Positions 35,916 to 44,552 of a stretch of DNA of 64,000 nucleotides are shown piece after piece. Under the pieces are notes generated by a model that was not told where the DNA came from, made no database searches, and worked only from the letters and a program-made list of their open reading frames with translations. This stretch comes from Ideonella benzenivorans (lineage in GTDB: Bacteria; Pseudomonadota; Gammaproteobacteria; Burkholderiales; Burkholderiaceae_C): positions 481,183 to 545,182 of the forward strand of contig NZ_JAGWCB010000008.1 of NCBI RefSeq assembly GCF_020387415.1, read 5' to 3'. The translations under genes and the position numbers were made by a program. Within the stretch, counting starts at the first letter, position 1. Each line of letters begins with the position of its first letter.

Positions 35916-37574
35916 ATGCCCCTGCCCAAGCCTCCTGCCCATCGCGCTGTCATCCTTCCCGCCACGGCTTACGACACCCAGGCCGCCCCCAAGACACGCC
36001 GCAGCACCGCCAAGGCGGCACCCGCCCAAGCTGACGAGCCCCACCCCGCCCTGGAATTGCGGCCTGAAGCCGCAGAGATTCCCGCCGCCCGCCCATCGGC
36101 GCTGCCGGTCAAGGCCCCCGCCCAGCCGCGCCCGCCGCAAGCCGCCACGCCTCCGCGCCCCCGCCCCCGCAAGCCCCGCGAGGCCGGCCCGGCCAAGCTC
36201 TTCGTGCTGGACACCAACGTGCTGATGCACGACCCGATGTCGATCTTCCGCTTCGACGAGCACGACATCTACCTGCCGATGATCACGCTCGAAGAGCTCG
36301 ACGGCCACAAGAAAGGCATGAGCGAGGTGGCTCGCAACGTGCGCCAGGTGAGCCGCGAACTGGATGCCCTGGCCGCCGACGCCGGCCCGGATGCCGCCGC
36401 CGGTGTGCCGCTGGCCAAGTCGGGGCACCGTGAAGCCGGCGGCAAGCTGTTCTTCCAGACGACGTTCCTTGATGTGTCGCTGCCAGCCGGCCTGCCACAG
36501 GGCAAGGCCGACAACCAGATCCTGGGCGTGGTCCAGTCGCTGCGCGAGCAGTTTCCCCAGCGTCAGGTCGTGCTGGTGTCCAAGGACATCAACATGCGGG
36601 TCAAGGCCCGTGCGCTCGGCCTGGCCGCCGAGGACTACTTCAACGACAAGACCCTCGACGACGGCGACCTGCTCTACACCGGGGTGCTGCAGTTGCCAGC
36701 GGACTTCTGGGAGCGCCATGGCAAGACCATGGAGAGCTGGAGCCAGGCCGGCCACACCTACTACCGCATCACCGGCCCGCTGGTGCCGGCCCTGATGGTG
36801 AACCAGTTCGTCTACCTCGAAGCCGCGGGAGAGGCGCCACTGCATGCGCGCGTCACCGAAATCACCGGCAAGACCGCCGTGTTGAAGACGCTGCGCGACT
36901 ACACGAGCGGCAAGAACGCCGTCTGGGGCGTGGCCGCCCGCAACCGCGAACAGAACTTCGCCCTCAACCTGCTGATGGATCCCGAGGTCGATTTCATCTC
37001 CCTGACCGGCACCGCCGGCACGGGCAAGACGCTGATGACGCTGGCTGCCGCCTTGTCGCAGGTGCTGGAAGACCGTCGCTACAGCGAGATCATCGTCACC
37101 CGCGTGACTGTGCCGGTGGGCGAGGACATCGGCTTCCTGCCGGGCAATGAGGAAGAAAAGATGGGCCCCTGGATGGGGGCCCTGGACGACAACCTGGAAG
37201 TCCTGGCCCGCAGCGACAGTTCGGCCGGCGAATGGGGCCGCGCCGCCACCAACGACCTGGTGCGCAGCAAGATCAAGATCAAGAGTCTGAACTTCATGCG
37301 CGGTCGCACGTTCTTGAACAAGTTCGTGCTCATCGACGAAGCCCAGAACCTCACCCCCAAGCAGATGAAGACCTTGATCACCCGCGCCGGCCCCGGCACG
37401 AAGATCGTCTGCCTGGGCAACCTGGCCCAGATCGACACCCCCTACCTGACCGAGGGCAGTTCGGGCCTGACCTACGTGGTGGACCGCTTCAAGGGCTGGC
37501 CCCACTCGGGCCATGTGACGCTGGCCCGCGGCGAACGCTCGCGTCTGGCGGACTTCGCTTCGGACGTCCTGTGA
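35916..37574 (+). CDS. PIN domain-PhoH family ATPase (PhoH2/YlaK type)
   Basis: 552 residues. A PIN nuclease domain (about 105-260; KLFVLDTNVLMHDP holds the first catalytic acid) is fused to a PhoH ATPase (about 330-552) with Walker A GTAGTGKT at 365-372 and Walker B FVLIDEAQNL. PhoH2 proteins studied in mycobacteria are RNA helicase-RNases linked to toxin-antitoxin control. The first 100 residues are a low-complexity Pro/Ala/Lys extension. ATG at 35916 is chosen; an upstream TTG overlaps the terminator. It stands alone, with a terminator before it and a separate promoter after. Confidence 0.92.
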   Translation: MPLPKPPAHRAVILPATAYDTQAAPKTRRSTAKAAPAQADEPHPALELRPEAAEIPAARPSALPVKAPAQPRPPQAATPPRPRPRKPREAGPAKLFVLDTNVLMHDPMSIFRFDEHDIYLPMITLEELDGHKKGMSEVARNVRQVSRELDALAADAGPDAAAGVPLAKSGHREAGGKLFFQTTFLDVSLPAGLPQGKADNQILGVVQSLREQFPQRQVVLVSKDINMRVKARALGLAAEDYFNDKTLDDGDLLYTGVLQLPADFWERHGKTMESWSQAGHTYYRITGPLVPALMVNQFVYLEAAGEAPLHARVTEITGKTAVLKTLRDYTSGKNAVWGVAARNREQNFALNLLMDPEVDFISLTGTAGTGKTLMTLAAALSQVLEDRRYSEIIVTRVTVPVGEDIGFLPGNEEEKMGPWMGALDDNLEVLARSDSSAGEWGRAATNDLVRSKIKIKSLNFMRGRTFLNKFVLIDEAQNLTPKQMKTLITRAGPGTKIVCLGNLAQIDTPYLTEGSSGLTYVVDRFKGWPHSGHVTLARGERSRLADFASDVL

Positions 37575-37590
37575 TGCATGGGCCGGCCAT

Positions 37591-37616
37591 CCCCTGTCGG
37601 ACACCATCCGCAGGGG
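37591..37616 (+). terminator. Possible terminator after the PhoH-family gene
   Basis: CCCCTG (37591-37596) pairs with CAGGGG (37611-37616), extended inside by CGG/CCG, followed a few bases later by CTTTT. The stem is imperfect. Confidence 0.35.
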
Positions 37617-37656
37617 AAAGCTGGTCTTTTCACGCTCTTCTCGTACCTCTTGAAAC

Positions 37657-37686
37657 TTGACACCCTGCTGTCTTCTCGCCTATTCT
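37657..37686 (+). promoter_or_regulatory. Sigma-70 promoter of the NlpC/P60 gene
   Basis: TTGACA (37657-37662) and TATTCT (37681-37686) are separated by 18 bases. The TTG of the -35 box is also the furthest upstream in-frame start, which is therefore unlikely to be used. Confidence 0.55.
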
Positions 37687-37692
37687 CGACCA

Positions 37693-38403
37693 GTGCATCA
37701 TCGACAGAAGCATTTCCCTCACCACCATGCCATCACGGGCCGCCTGCCGGCCCTGCATCAGGCCAAGCGGTTGGGTCGTTGGGTTCGACACTCCTCACTG
37801 ATCACCGCACTGGCGCTTGCCGGTGTGACGGTGCATGCCGCCCCTGATGTGGGCGGTGCCGGTGATCCGGTGATGCGACTGCTGGAGCAACGCGGGTTGT
37901 TGCCGGTGAATGCCACGCCAAATACGGTGGCCCCAAGCGCTGCAGAACCCACCTCCGGCAATTCCCTGCTGAATCAGGTGCGGAACCGGGCCTCCGATTT
38001 GGTCGTGTCGGCGATGGACTTCATCGGCGTGCGCTACCGCCGCGGTGGCAACAATGCCTCCGAAGGTTTTGATTGCTCCGGCTTCACTCGCCATGTGTTC
38101 GAGAACAGCATTGGCTTGGTGCTGCCGAGGCGTGCCGAAGAGCAGGCTCGCGACCCGAGCCTGCTGAAGATCAACGCCACCGATCTGCGCCCTGGCGATC
38201 TGGTGTTCTTCAACACGCTGCGCGCCACGTTCTCGCACGTGGGCATCTACGTCGGTGACGGCAAGTTCATCCATGCCCCGCGCACGGGCAGCGAAATCCG
38301 CATCGACGACATGCGGCAGTCGTACTGGGTCCAGCGCTTCACCGGTGCCCGTCGGGTTCCCCAGGTGAACGGCTCCGAGCTGAACAACAACCCGACGCCC
38401 TGA
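37693..38403 (+). CDS. NlpC/P60 family (C40) cell-wall hydrolase
   Basis: About 236 residues from GTG at 37693. The NlpC/P60 domain (last 130 residues) carries the catalytic cysteine in GFDCSGFTRHVF and histidine in TFSHVGIYVG; such enzymes cut peptide cross-bridges of peptidoglycan. A signal sequence core SSLITALALAGVTVHA precedes APDVGG. The start is uncertain: TTG at 37657 is inside the -35 box, GTG at 37693 falls at the expected transcript start, and TTG at 37771 would give a compact signal peptide beginning at GRWVRHSS. No ATG precedes the signal core in frame. Confidence 0.85.
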   Translation: MHHRQKHFPHHHAITGRLPALHQAKRLGRWVRHSSLITALALAGVTVHAAPDVGGAGDPVMRLLEQRGLLPVNATPNTVAPSAAEPTSGNSLLNQVRNRASDLVVSAMDFIGVRYRRGGNNASEGFDCSGFTRHVFENSIGLVLPRRAEEQARDPSLLKINATDLRPGDLVFFNTLRATFSHVGIYVGDGKFIHAPRTGSEIRIDDMRQSYWVQRFTGARRVPQVNGSELNNNPTP

Positions 38404-38451
38404 AGGGTGTCCCCCCAGGCGTGGCCTGGGCTTGCGCACAATAGGCGCGTC

Positions 38452-39591
38452 ATGAAACGCAAGGTCATCCTGTTGCGCGACGCGTCGAGCCATCAGGTCG
38501 AGCCTCCGGCCGCCGCGCCATCCCCACTCCCCGCCGCGTCATGGGGCGCCCACACGCCCCCGCTGGTCGACGGCCTGGGCAGACCCCTGCGTGACCTGCG
38601 CATCTCGGTCACCGACCGCTGCAACTTCCGCTGCAGCTACTGCATGCCCAAGGAGGTGTTTGATGGGCACCAGTTCCTGCCCCACGCCTCGCTGCTCAGC
38701 TTCGAAGAGATCGCACGCACGGCACGCGTGTTCGTGCAGCTGGGCGTGCGCAAGCTGCGCTTGACGGGCGGCGAGCCGCTGCTGCGGCGGCAGGTCGAGC
38801 AGTTGATCGAACCCCTGGCTGCGCTGCAGACGCCAGACGGGCGCCCCGTCGACATCGCCCTCACCACGAATGGGTCCGTCCTGGCGCGCAAGGCCGCCGC
38901 CCTGAAATCCGCCGGGCTGCGCCGCGTGACGGTGAGCCTGGATGCGCTGGACGACGCCGTCTTCCAGCGCATGAACGACGTGGGCTTCCCGGTGGCCGAG
39001 GTGCTGGACGGCATCGACACCGCGCTGGCGGTGGGCCTGGGGCCGGTCAAGGTCAACATGGTGGTCAAGCGCGGCACCAACGACCAGGAGATCCTGCCAT
39101 TGGCCGGCCATCTGCGCGACCGCTATGGCGACCAGATCCGTCTGCGCTTCATCGAGTACATGGACGTGGGCGCCACCAATGGCTGGCGCATGGACGAGGT
39201 GCTGCCCTCCACCGAGGTGCGCACCCTGATCCAGTCCCGCTGGCCGCTGGTTCCCCTGGAGGCCGAAACCCGTGGCGAAACCGCCGAGCGCTGGCGCTAT
39301 GCCGACGGCCGCGGCGAGGTCGGCTTCATCTCCAGTGTCACCCGCGCCTTCTGCCGGGGCTGCAACCGCATCCGACTCTCCACCGAGGGGCGCCTCTATA
39401 CCTGCCTGTTCGGCAGCCAGGGGCATGACCTGCGCGGCCTGCTGCGCAGCGGGGCCGATGATGCCCAACTGGCCGAGCGCATCCACCAGGTCTGGCAAGG
39501 CCGAACAGACCGCTATTCGGAACTCCGCGGCAGCACCGAAGCCAGCGTCGCGACACAGCCCCGCATCGAAATGCACTACATCGGCGGCTGA
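38452..39591 (+). CDS. moaA: GTP 3',8-cyclase MoaA
   Basis: 379 residues. MoaA is a radical-SAM enzyme that starts molybdenum-cofactor synthesis from GTP. The SAM cluster cysteines are C57, C61 and C64 in CNFRCSYC; the second cluster lies in [11 protein letters not shown] with a further cysteine in [15 protein letters not shown] and a C-terminal Gly-Gly are present. The first 45 residues are a Pro/Ala-rich extension beyond E. coli MoaA. It lies 4-10 kb from the other molybdenum-cofactor genes and on the other strand. Confidence 0.96.
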   Translation: MKRKVILLRDASSHQVEPPAAAPSPLPAASWGAHTPPLVDGLGRPLRDLRISVTDRCNFRCSYCMPKEVFDGHQFLPHASLLSFEEIARTARVFVQLGVRKLRLTGGEPLLRRQVEQLIEPLAALQTPDGRPVDIALTTNGSVLARKAAALKSAGLRRVTVSLDALDDAVFQRMNDVGFPVAEVLDGIDTALAVGLGPVKVNMVVKRGTNDQEILPLAGHLRDRYGDQIRLRFIEYMDVGATNGWRMDEVLPSTEVRTLIQSRWPLVPLEAETRGETAERWRYADGRGEVGFISSVTRAFCRGCNRIRLSTEGRLYTCLFGSQGHDLRGLLRSGADDAQLAERIHQVWQGRTDRYSELRGSTEASVATQPRIEMHYIGG

Positions 39592-39612
39592 ACCGCCGAT
39601 GCGCCCCCCCCT

Positions 39613-40053
39613 TCAGCGCGAACCCGCTGACGCCACCCCGCGGTTGGCCAATGCATCGGCACGTTCGTTGCCGGGGTCGCCGGCATGCCCCTTCACCCAG
39701 TGCCAAGCCACCTCGTGCTGGGCCACCAGCGTGTCCAGTTGCTGCCAGAGCTCCACGTTCTTGACGGGCTTGTTGTCCGCCGTGCGCCAGCCCCGACGCT
39801 TCCAGTTGTGGATCCAGCTGGTGATGCCGTTGCGCACGTACTCGCTGTCGGTGTAGATCGCCACCACGCAGCGGCGCTTGAGCAGCGACAGCGCCTGGAT
39901 CACGGCCGTCAACTCCATCCGGTTGTTGGTGGTCTGAAGCTCGCCGCCCCAGAGCTCCTTCTCGTGATCCCCCCAACGCAGCCAGGCCCCCCAGCCACCC
40001 GGGCCAGGGTTGCCCTTGCAGGCGCCATCGGTGTAGATCGTGACCTCGCTCAT
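39613..40053 (-). CDS. rnhA: Ribonuclease HI
   Basis: 146 residues. RNase HI removes RNA from RNA-DNA hybrids. The catalytic acids lie in [33 protein letters not shown] and [10 protein letters not shown], with HWVKGHAG before the last. ATG at 40053 has GGAAGG upstream and overlaps the end of the methyltransferase gene by four bases, so the two are coupled. This rnhA-methyltransferase pair next to gloB is common in betaproteobacteria; in many of them dnaQ follows rnhA, but not here. Confidence 0.95.
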   Translation of the reverse strand: MSEVTIYTDGACKGNPGPGGWGAWLRWGDHEKELWGGELQTTNNRMELTAVIQALSLLKRRCVVAIYTDSEYVRNGITSWIHNWKRRGWRTADNKPVKNVELWQQLDTLVAQHEVAWHWVKGHAGDPGNERADALANRGVASAGSR

Positions 40054-40952
40054 TCCTTGCCTTCCAACTTGTGCGCCGACGGATGCCGGCCCGCACACCC
40101 GACGGAACGGCCCGCCGGCAGACGGCCGACCACGGTGGCCGAGGCAGCCACCGGCGCTGGCGCCCGCGACGAGCGCTCCAGCCCGACCAACCGCATGCCC
40201 CGCACCCGCTTGACGGCCACGATGAAGTACGCGGCGCCCAGCACGGGCCACCAGTGCGCTCCCACACGTTCCATCCAGGCGTAGCGCGCCAGCCAGCGTT
40301 CCGTCGAAAGGGGCGCACGATAGCAGCCCATGCGCCCGACTTCCAGCTCGAAGTTGAGCAGCCGCAGCCAATCCCGCAGGCGCCAGTAGCCAATGCGCTC
40401 CTGCGCTGCCGGCAGGTAGAGCGGCCGATGCCGGCACAAGCCCATCCAGCGCGCCCCATGCCCCAGGCGCTGACGCAGCCCCCACAGGCTGACGGGATTC
40501 AGGCCGAGGATCACCACGCGCCCCTCGGGCCGCAGCACCCGGTCCACCTCGGCCAGGCTGCGGTGTGGGTCCTCGGCCCGCTCCAGCGTGTGGGGCAACA
40601 CCACCAGGTCCAGGCTTTGATCGGCAAACGGCAGGGCCTCCGGTGCGCAGCACAGCGAGGTGAGCCGCATGGGACGCTGCCCGCCCTCTTCGTTCACACA
40701 CGCCACCCCAGCCAGGGTCTCGTCGCCACCCTCCATGCCTTCGGCCCCAAAGGTGCCGCAGGCCACCCAGCGGTCCGGCATCCGGTTGGCCCGCAAGGCC
40801 TGCAACTGCGGCAGCCCCATCTGCAGGGCGTGGAACCCGAACAGGTCGGCCACGGCCAGGTCCAGCTGAGCCTGCTCCCAGGCCAGCAGGCACTGGCCTG
40901 GGGGGGTCTGCAGCCACTGTGCCAACCCTATAATCGGGGCTTCACCAGCCAT
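40050..40952 (-). CDS. Class I SAM-dependent methyltransferase
   Basis: 300 residues. The first part (about 1-105) is a variant nucleotide-binding half; [20 protein letters not shown] is the motif-II/III region and [28 protein letters not shown] the strand-4/5 region of methyltransferase-11 proteins. The classic glycine-rich SAM loop is not clear. [34 protein letters not shown] near the C terminus may touch the membrane. ATG at 40952 shares bases with the gloB ATG on the other strand. The substrate is unknown. Confidence 0.82.
   Translation of the reverse strand: MAGEAPIIGLAQWLQTPPGQCLLAWEQAQLDLAVADLFGFHALQMGLPQLQALRANRMPDRWVACGTFGAEGMEGGDETLAGVACVNEEGGQRPMRLTSLCCAPEALPFADQSLDLVVLPHTLERAEDPHRSLAEVDRVLRPEGRVVILGLNPVSLWGLRQRLGHGARWMGLCRHRPLYLPAAQERIGYWRLRDWLRLLNFELEVGRMGCYRAPLSTERWLARYAWMERVGAHWWPVLGAAYFIVAVKRVRGMRLVGLERSSRAPAPVAASATVVGRLPAGRSVGCAGRHPSAHKLEGKE
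40929..40934 (+). promoter_or_regulatory. -10 box of gloB inside the methyltransferase coding region
   Basis: A perfect TATAAT ends 16 bases before the gloB ATG and lies within codons 7-8 of the opposite methyltransferase gene. Transcription would start near 40941, giving gloB a leader of only about ten bases. Confidence 0.5.
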
Positions 40953-41724
40953 GGATCTCGTCGCACTCCCCGCCTTTGCCGACAACTACATTTGGATGCT
41001 TCACGATGGCCGCCAAGCCCTCGTGGTGGATCCGGGTGTTGCTGCGCCTGTGCGCCAAGCCCTGTCGGACCGGTCGCTGACGCTGACGGGCATTCTAGTG
41101 ACCCACCATCATGCGGATCACGTGGGTGGCTTGGTGGATCTGTTGCCGGTGCTGCAGGGCCCCATCTGGGGGCCTGCCACGGAGGCCTTGCCGGTCCCCG
41201 TCACCCCCTGCCGAGAGGGCCAGACGGTGCTTTGGCAGGGTCTGCCCTACGAGGTGCTCGATGTCCCTGGCCACACGGCCGGGCATGTCGCCTACTTCCT
41301 GCCGGCCCAGGGCCGTCAAGCCCCGCTGCTCTTTTGCGGAGACACTCTGTTCTCTGCCGGGTGCGGCCGACTGTTCGAAGGCACGCCTGCCCAGATGGTC
41401 GACTCCCTGCAGCGCCTCGCCGCGCTGCCGGATGCCACCCGGGTCTGCTGCGCCCATGAATACACCCTGAGCAACCTGCGTTTCGCGCTGGCCGTGGAGC
41501 CCGGCAACGCAGCCCTGCAACGCCATGCCCATGTGTGCGAGGCCCTGCGCGCGGATGGCTTGCCTACCTTGCCCAGCTCATTGGCCCTGGAACGGGACAT
41601 CAACCCCTTCTTGCGCTGCCGTCAACCCGAGGTGATCGCTGCAGCCCGTCGGCACGACCCAGCTGCCAACGACGACATCACCGTCTTTGCCGCCCTGCGC
41701 GGCTGGAAGAACAACTACCGATGA
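40951..41724 (+). CDS. gloB: Hydroxyacylglutathione hydrolase (glyoxalase II)
   Basis: 257 residues. GloB hydrolyses S-lactoylglutathione, the last step of methylglyoxal detoxification. The binuclear metal motif is THHHADHVGG (about 50-59), with HTAGH and CGDTLFSAGCGR contributing further ligands, and CCAHEYTLSN. The start LVALPAFADNYIW is the family N terminus, fixing ATG at 40951. It overlaps mltD by four bases, a gloB-mltD order seen across betaproteobacteria. Confidence 0.96.
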   Translation: MDLVALPAFADNYIWMLHDGRQALVVDPGVAAPVRQALSDRSLTLTGILVTHHHADHVGGLVDLLPVLQGPIWGPATEALPVPVTPCREGQTVLWQGLPYEVLDVPGHTAGHVAYFLPAQGRQAPLLFCGDTLFSAGCGRLFEGTPAQMVDSLQRLAALPDATRVCCAHEYTLSNLRFALAVEPGNAALQRHAHVCEALRADGLPTLPSSLALERDINPFLRCRQPEVIAAARRHDPAANDDITVFAALRGWKNNYR

Positions 41725-43577
41725 GAATCACCCTCAGCCTCGTGGCCGTGCTGGCCGCCCTTCTATCCGGATGTGCGACAACGACCTCGACCGATGAGGG
41801 TTTTGCCTCCACCAGCGGCCGCCCGGCCCTGGCCAGCGGCCGCAGCGGCCTGCCGCCGCTGGCCGACCTGAGCCCGGCCCTGGCTCCCGACCGCCGCGGC
41901 ACACCACTCGCCGCCTTGGGTCCCGATGGCAAGCCTGCGGCCCTGACGCCTGTCGACCCGCTGGATGCTGACCGCCCAGTGGACACCCAGGCCGCGACCG
42001 CGCAGCAGGATCTCTGGCAACGCGTGCGCAACGGCTTTGCGATGCCCGATCTGGACAACGACCTGGTCCATGACCGCGAGGCCTTCTACGCGCGCAAACC
42101 AGACTACCTCCAGCGCATGACCGAGCGTGGCGGACGCTACCTCTACCACGTGGTGTCCGAAATCGAGAAGCGCCACATGCCCACCGAGCTGGCCCTGTTG
42201 CCCTTCGTGGAAAGCGCCTTCAACCCGCACGCGGTGTCCACGGCCAAGGCCTCGGGCATGTGGCAGTTCGTGCCGGCCACCGGCAAGACCTTCGACCTGA
42301 AGCAGAACATCTTCCGCGATGACCGGCGCGACGTCCTGGCCTCCACCCGGGCGGCGCTGGACTACCTGCAGAAGCTCTACGGCATGTTCAACGACTGGCA
42401 TCTGGCCCTGGCCGCCTACAACTGGGGCGAAGGCAGCGTGCAGAAGGCCATCAAGCGCAACGAGGCCGCCGGACTGCCCACTGATTATGAGAGCCTGCGC
42501 ATGCCGCAGGAGACGCGCTACTACGTCCCCAAGCTGCAGGCAATCAAGAACATCATCGCCCACCCGGACCAGTTCGCGATCGCCCTGCCGTCACTGAAGA
42601 ACCACCCCTACTTCCTGAGCGTGCCGCTGGACCGCGACATCGACGTCAGCCTGGCCGCCAAGCTCGCCGGCGTCTCGATGGAGGAATTCCGCCAGCTCAA
42701 CCCGCAGGTCAACAAGCCGGTGATGCTGGCCGCTGGCACGGACCAGCTGCTGCTGCCGTATGACGCTGCTGCCCGTTTCGTGAGCAACCTGCAAGGCTAC
42801 CGCGGCCAGCTGGCCAGTTGGACGGCCTGGGTGGCCCCCCGCACGCTGCGGCCGGCCGAGGCGGCCAAGCTGGTGGGCATGGACGAGGACGAGCTGCGCA
42901 GCCTGAATCGCATCCCGGCCAAGATGCTGGTGAAGGCCGGTTCGACGCTGCTGGTGCCGCGCTCGGCCAACCGTGCGGAAGACGTCTCCGCCGAAGTGGC
43001 AGACAGCGGCATGATTGCGCTGGCACCCGATGTGCCGCCGCTGCGCAAGGTCTCGCTGACCGCCGGCCGCAAGGGTGAGACGGTGGCCGCCATCGCCCGC
43101 CGCTACAAGCTCAGCACCGCCCAGGTGGCCCAGTGGAACAAGACCTCGGCCAACGGCCGCTTCAAGCGCGGCACCAGCTATGTGCTCTACCTGCCGACCA
43201 AGGCGGCCGATGTGGCCGTGGCCAAGGCGGATGACGATGCGAAGAAGTCGGACAAGCAGGAGCGCAACGCCAAGGCCGACAAGTCGGACAAGAACGACAA
43301 GGACAGCAAGTCCTCCACCCGCAAGGCCAACAAGGCCGACAAGTCGGATGACAGCAGCGACCGCAAGAACGTGGCCTCGCGCAAGGGCAGCAGCAAGGTC
43401 GCTTCGCGCAGCAGCCGCCGCGACACGCAAGTGGCCGATGCCGCCCCGTCCAAGCGGGAGGCCAAGGCCAGCCGGGCCAAGTCGGTGAAGACCGCCTCGC
43501 GCGATGACGCCAAGCCGGCCAAGTCGAACAGCAAGGCCAACAGCGGCGGCAAGGCCGTCCGGGTGGCGCAGCGCTGA
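41721..43577 (+). CDS. mltD: Membrane-bound lytic murein transglycosylase D
   Basis: 618 residues. A lipoprotein signal ends at the lipobox LLSGC with acylated C18. The SLT domain (about 150-270) has the catalytic glutamate in LPFVESAFNPHAVS, with GMWQFVPATG and ALAAYNWGEGSVQKAI. LysM-type peptidoglycan-binding repeats follow at about 330-380, 390-430 and 455-495. Residues about 502-618 form an extra tail made almost only of Lys, Ser, Asp, Ala and Arg, not part of E. coli MltD. It cleaves glycan strands to anhydromuropeptides. ATG overlaps the gloB stop. Confidence 0.95.
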   Translation: MRITLSLVAVLAALLSGCATTTSTDEGFASTSGRPALASGRSGLPPLADLSPALAPDRRGTPLAALGPDGKPAALTPVDPLDADRPVDTQAATAQQDLWQRVRNGFAMPDLDNDLVHDREAFYARKPDYLQRMTERGGRYLYHVVSEIEKRHMPTELALLPFVESAFNPHAVSTAKASGMWQFVPATGKTFDLKQNIFRDDRRDVLASTRAALDYLQKLYGMFNDWHLALAAYNWGEGSVQKAIKRNEAAGLPTDYESLRMPQETRYYVPKLQAIKNIIAHPDQFAIALPSLKNHPYFLSVPLDRDIDVSLAAKLAGVSMEEFRQLNPQVNKPVMLAAGTDQLLLPYDAAARFVSNLQGYRGQLASWTAWVAPRTLRPAEAAKLVGMDEDELRSLNRIPAKMLVKAGSTLLVPRSANRAEDVSAEVADSGMIALAPDVPPLRKVSLTAGRKGETVAAIARRYKLSTAQVAQWNKTSANGRFKRGTSYVLYLPTKAADVAVAKADDDAKKSDKQERNAKADKSDKNDKDSKSSTRKANKADKSDDSSDRKNVASRKGSSKVASRSSRRDTQVADAAPSKREAKASRAKSVKTASRDDAKPAKSNSKANSGGKAVRVAQR

Positions 43578-43583
43578 CGCGCG

Positions 43584-43605
43584 CCGCCGCTGCGCTCAGC
43601 GGCGG
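43584..43605. terminator. Hairpin between convergent mltD and recR
   Basis: CCGCCGCTG (43584-43592) pairs with CAGCGGCGG (43597-43605) around a four-base loop. It overlaps the recR stop codon. There is no T run, so it may serve as a bidirectional transcript end. Confidence 0.45.
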
Positions 43606-44183
43606 TCCACCAACGCGTGGGCGATGGTGGACAGGTCCACGTACTCCAGTTCACTGCCCGCCGGCACGCCGCGGGCCAGACGGGTGACCTTCAGCCCCCG
43701 GGCGCGCAGGCTCTGGGCCAGCACATGGGCCGTGGCCTCGCCCTCGGCGGTGAAGCTGGTGGCCAGGATCACCTCTTCGACCACCCCGTCCAGTGCGCGC
43801 TGGACCAGGCCCTGGCTGCCCAGGTCGGACAAGCCCACGCCATCGAGCGGGCTCATCCGCCCCATCAGCACGTAATACAGGCCCCGGTAGCTGCCGGTAC
43901 GTTCCAGCGCGGCCTGGTCGGCCGGGGTCTCCACCACACACAGTTGCCGCGCATCCCGCGTGGCATCGCTGCAAACGGGGCAGATCTCCCCTTCGGTGAA
44001 GGTGTAGCAGCGGGCGCAGTGGTGGACGGCGGCCAAGGCCCCGTCCAGCGCCCGTGCCAGGTCCGCCGCCCCCTGCCGATCATGCTGCAGCAGGTGAAAA
44101 GCCATGCGCTGGGCGGACTTCACGCCCACGCCCGGCAGGCGGTGCAGCGCGTCGATCAGCGTCTCAAGGGCGGTGCGGGACAC
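43596..44183 (-). CDS. recR: Recombination protein RecR
   Basis: 195 residues. RecR works with RecF and RecO to load RecA at DNA gaps. An N-terminal helix-hairpin-helix ([20 protein letters not shown]), a four-cysteine zinc finger (HHCARCYTF and CPVCSD) and a Toprim domain ([21 protein letters not shown]) appear in order. The start is GTG at 44183, ten bases after ybaB. It is part of the conserved dnaX-ybaB-recR cluster. Confidence 0.96.
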   Translation of the reverse strand: MSRTALETLIDALHRLPGVGVKSAQRMAFHLLQHDRQGAADLARALDGALAAVHHCARCYTFTEGEICPVCSDATRDARQLCVVETPADQAALERTGSYRGLYYVLMGRMSPLDGVGLSDLGSQGLVQRALDGVVEEVILATSFTAEGEATAHVLAQSLRARGLKVTRLARGVPAGSELEYVDLSTIAHALVDRR

Positions 44184-44193
44184 GCCAGCCCGT

Positions 44194-44520
44194 TCAGAAC
44201 GGCATCTTCATGCCGGGAGGCAGCGGCAGGCCTGCGGTCAGCTTGCCCATCTTCTCCTGGCTCAGCTGCTCGGCACGGCGCACCGCGTCGTTGAAAGCGG
44301 CGGCCACCAAGTCTTCCAGCATGTCCTTGTCGTCGGCCAGCAGGCTGGGGTCGATGGTCACACGCTTCACGTCGTTCTTGCAGGTCATCACAACCTTGAC
44401 CAGACCGGCACCGGACTGGCCCTCCACCTCAATGGTCGCCAGTTCTTCCTGGGCCTTCTTGAGGTTTTCCTGCATGGCCTGGGCCTGCTTCATCAGGCCG
44501 GCGAGTTGACCCTTCATCAT
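44194..44520 (-). CDS. YbaB/EbfC nucleoid-associated protein
   Basis: 108 residues. A small dimeric DNA-binding protein. The pattern [21 protein letters not shown] and [30 protein letters not shown] is diagnostic, and the end LPPGMKMPF is typical. The first of two adjacent ATG codons (44520) is chosen with AGGAAA upstream. It sits between dnaX (32 bases) and recR (10 bases). Confidence 0.95.
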   Translation of the reverse strand: MMKGQLAGLMKQAQAMQENLKKAQEELATIEVEGQSGAGLVKVVMTCKNDVKRVTIDPSLLADDKDMLEDLVAAAFNDAVRRAEQLSQEKMGKLTAGLPLPPGMKMPF

Positions 44521-44552
44521 GGGCGGTTTCCTTTCAGGGATGTCGGTTCGGT

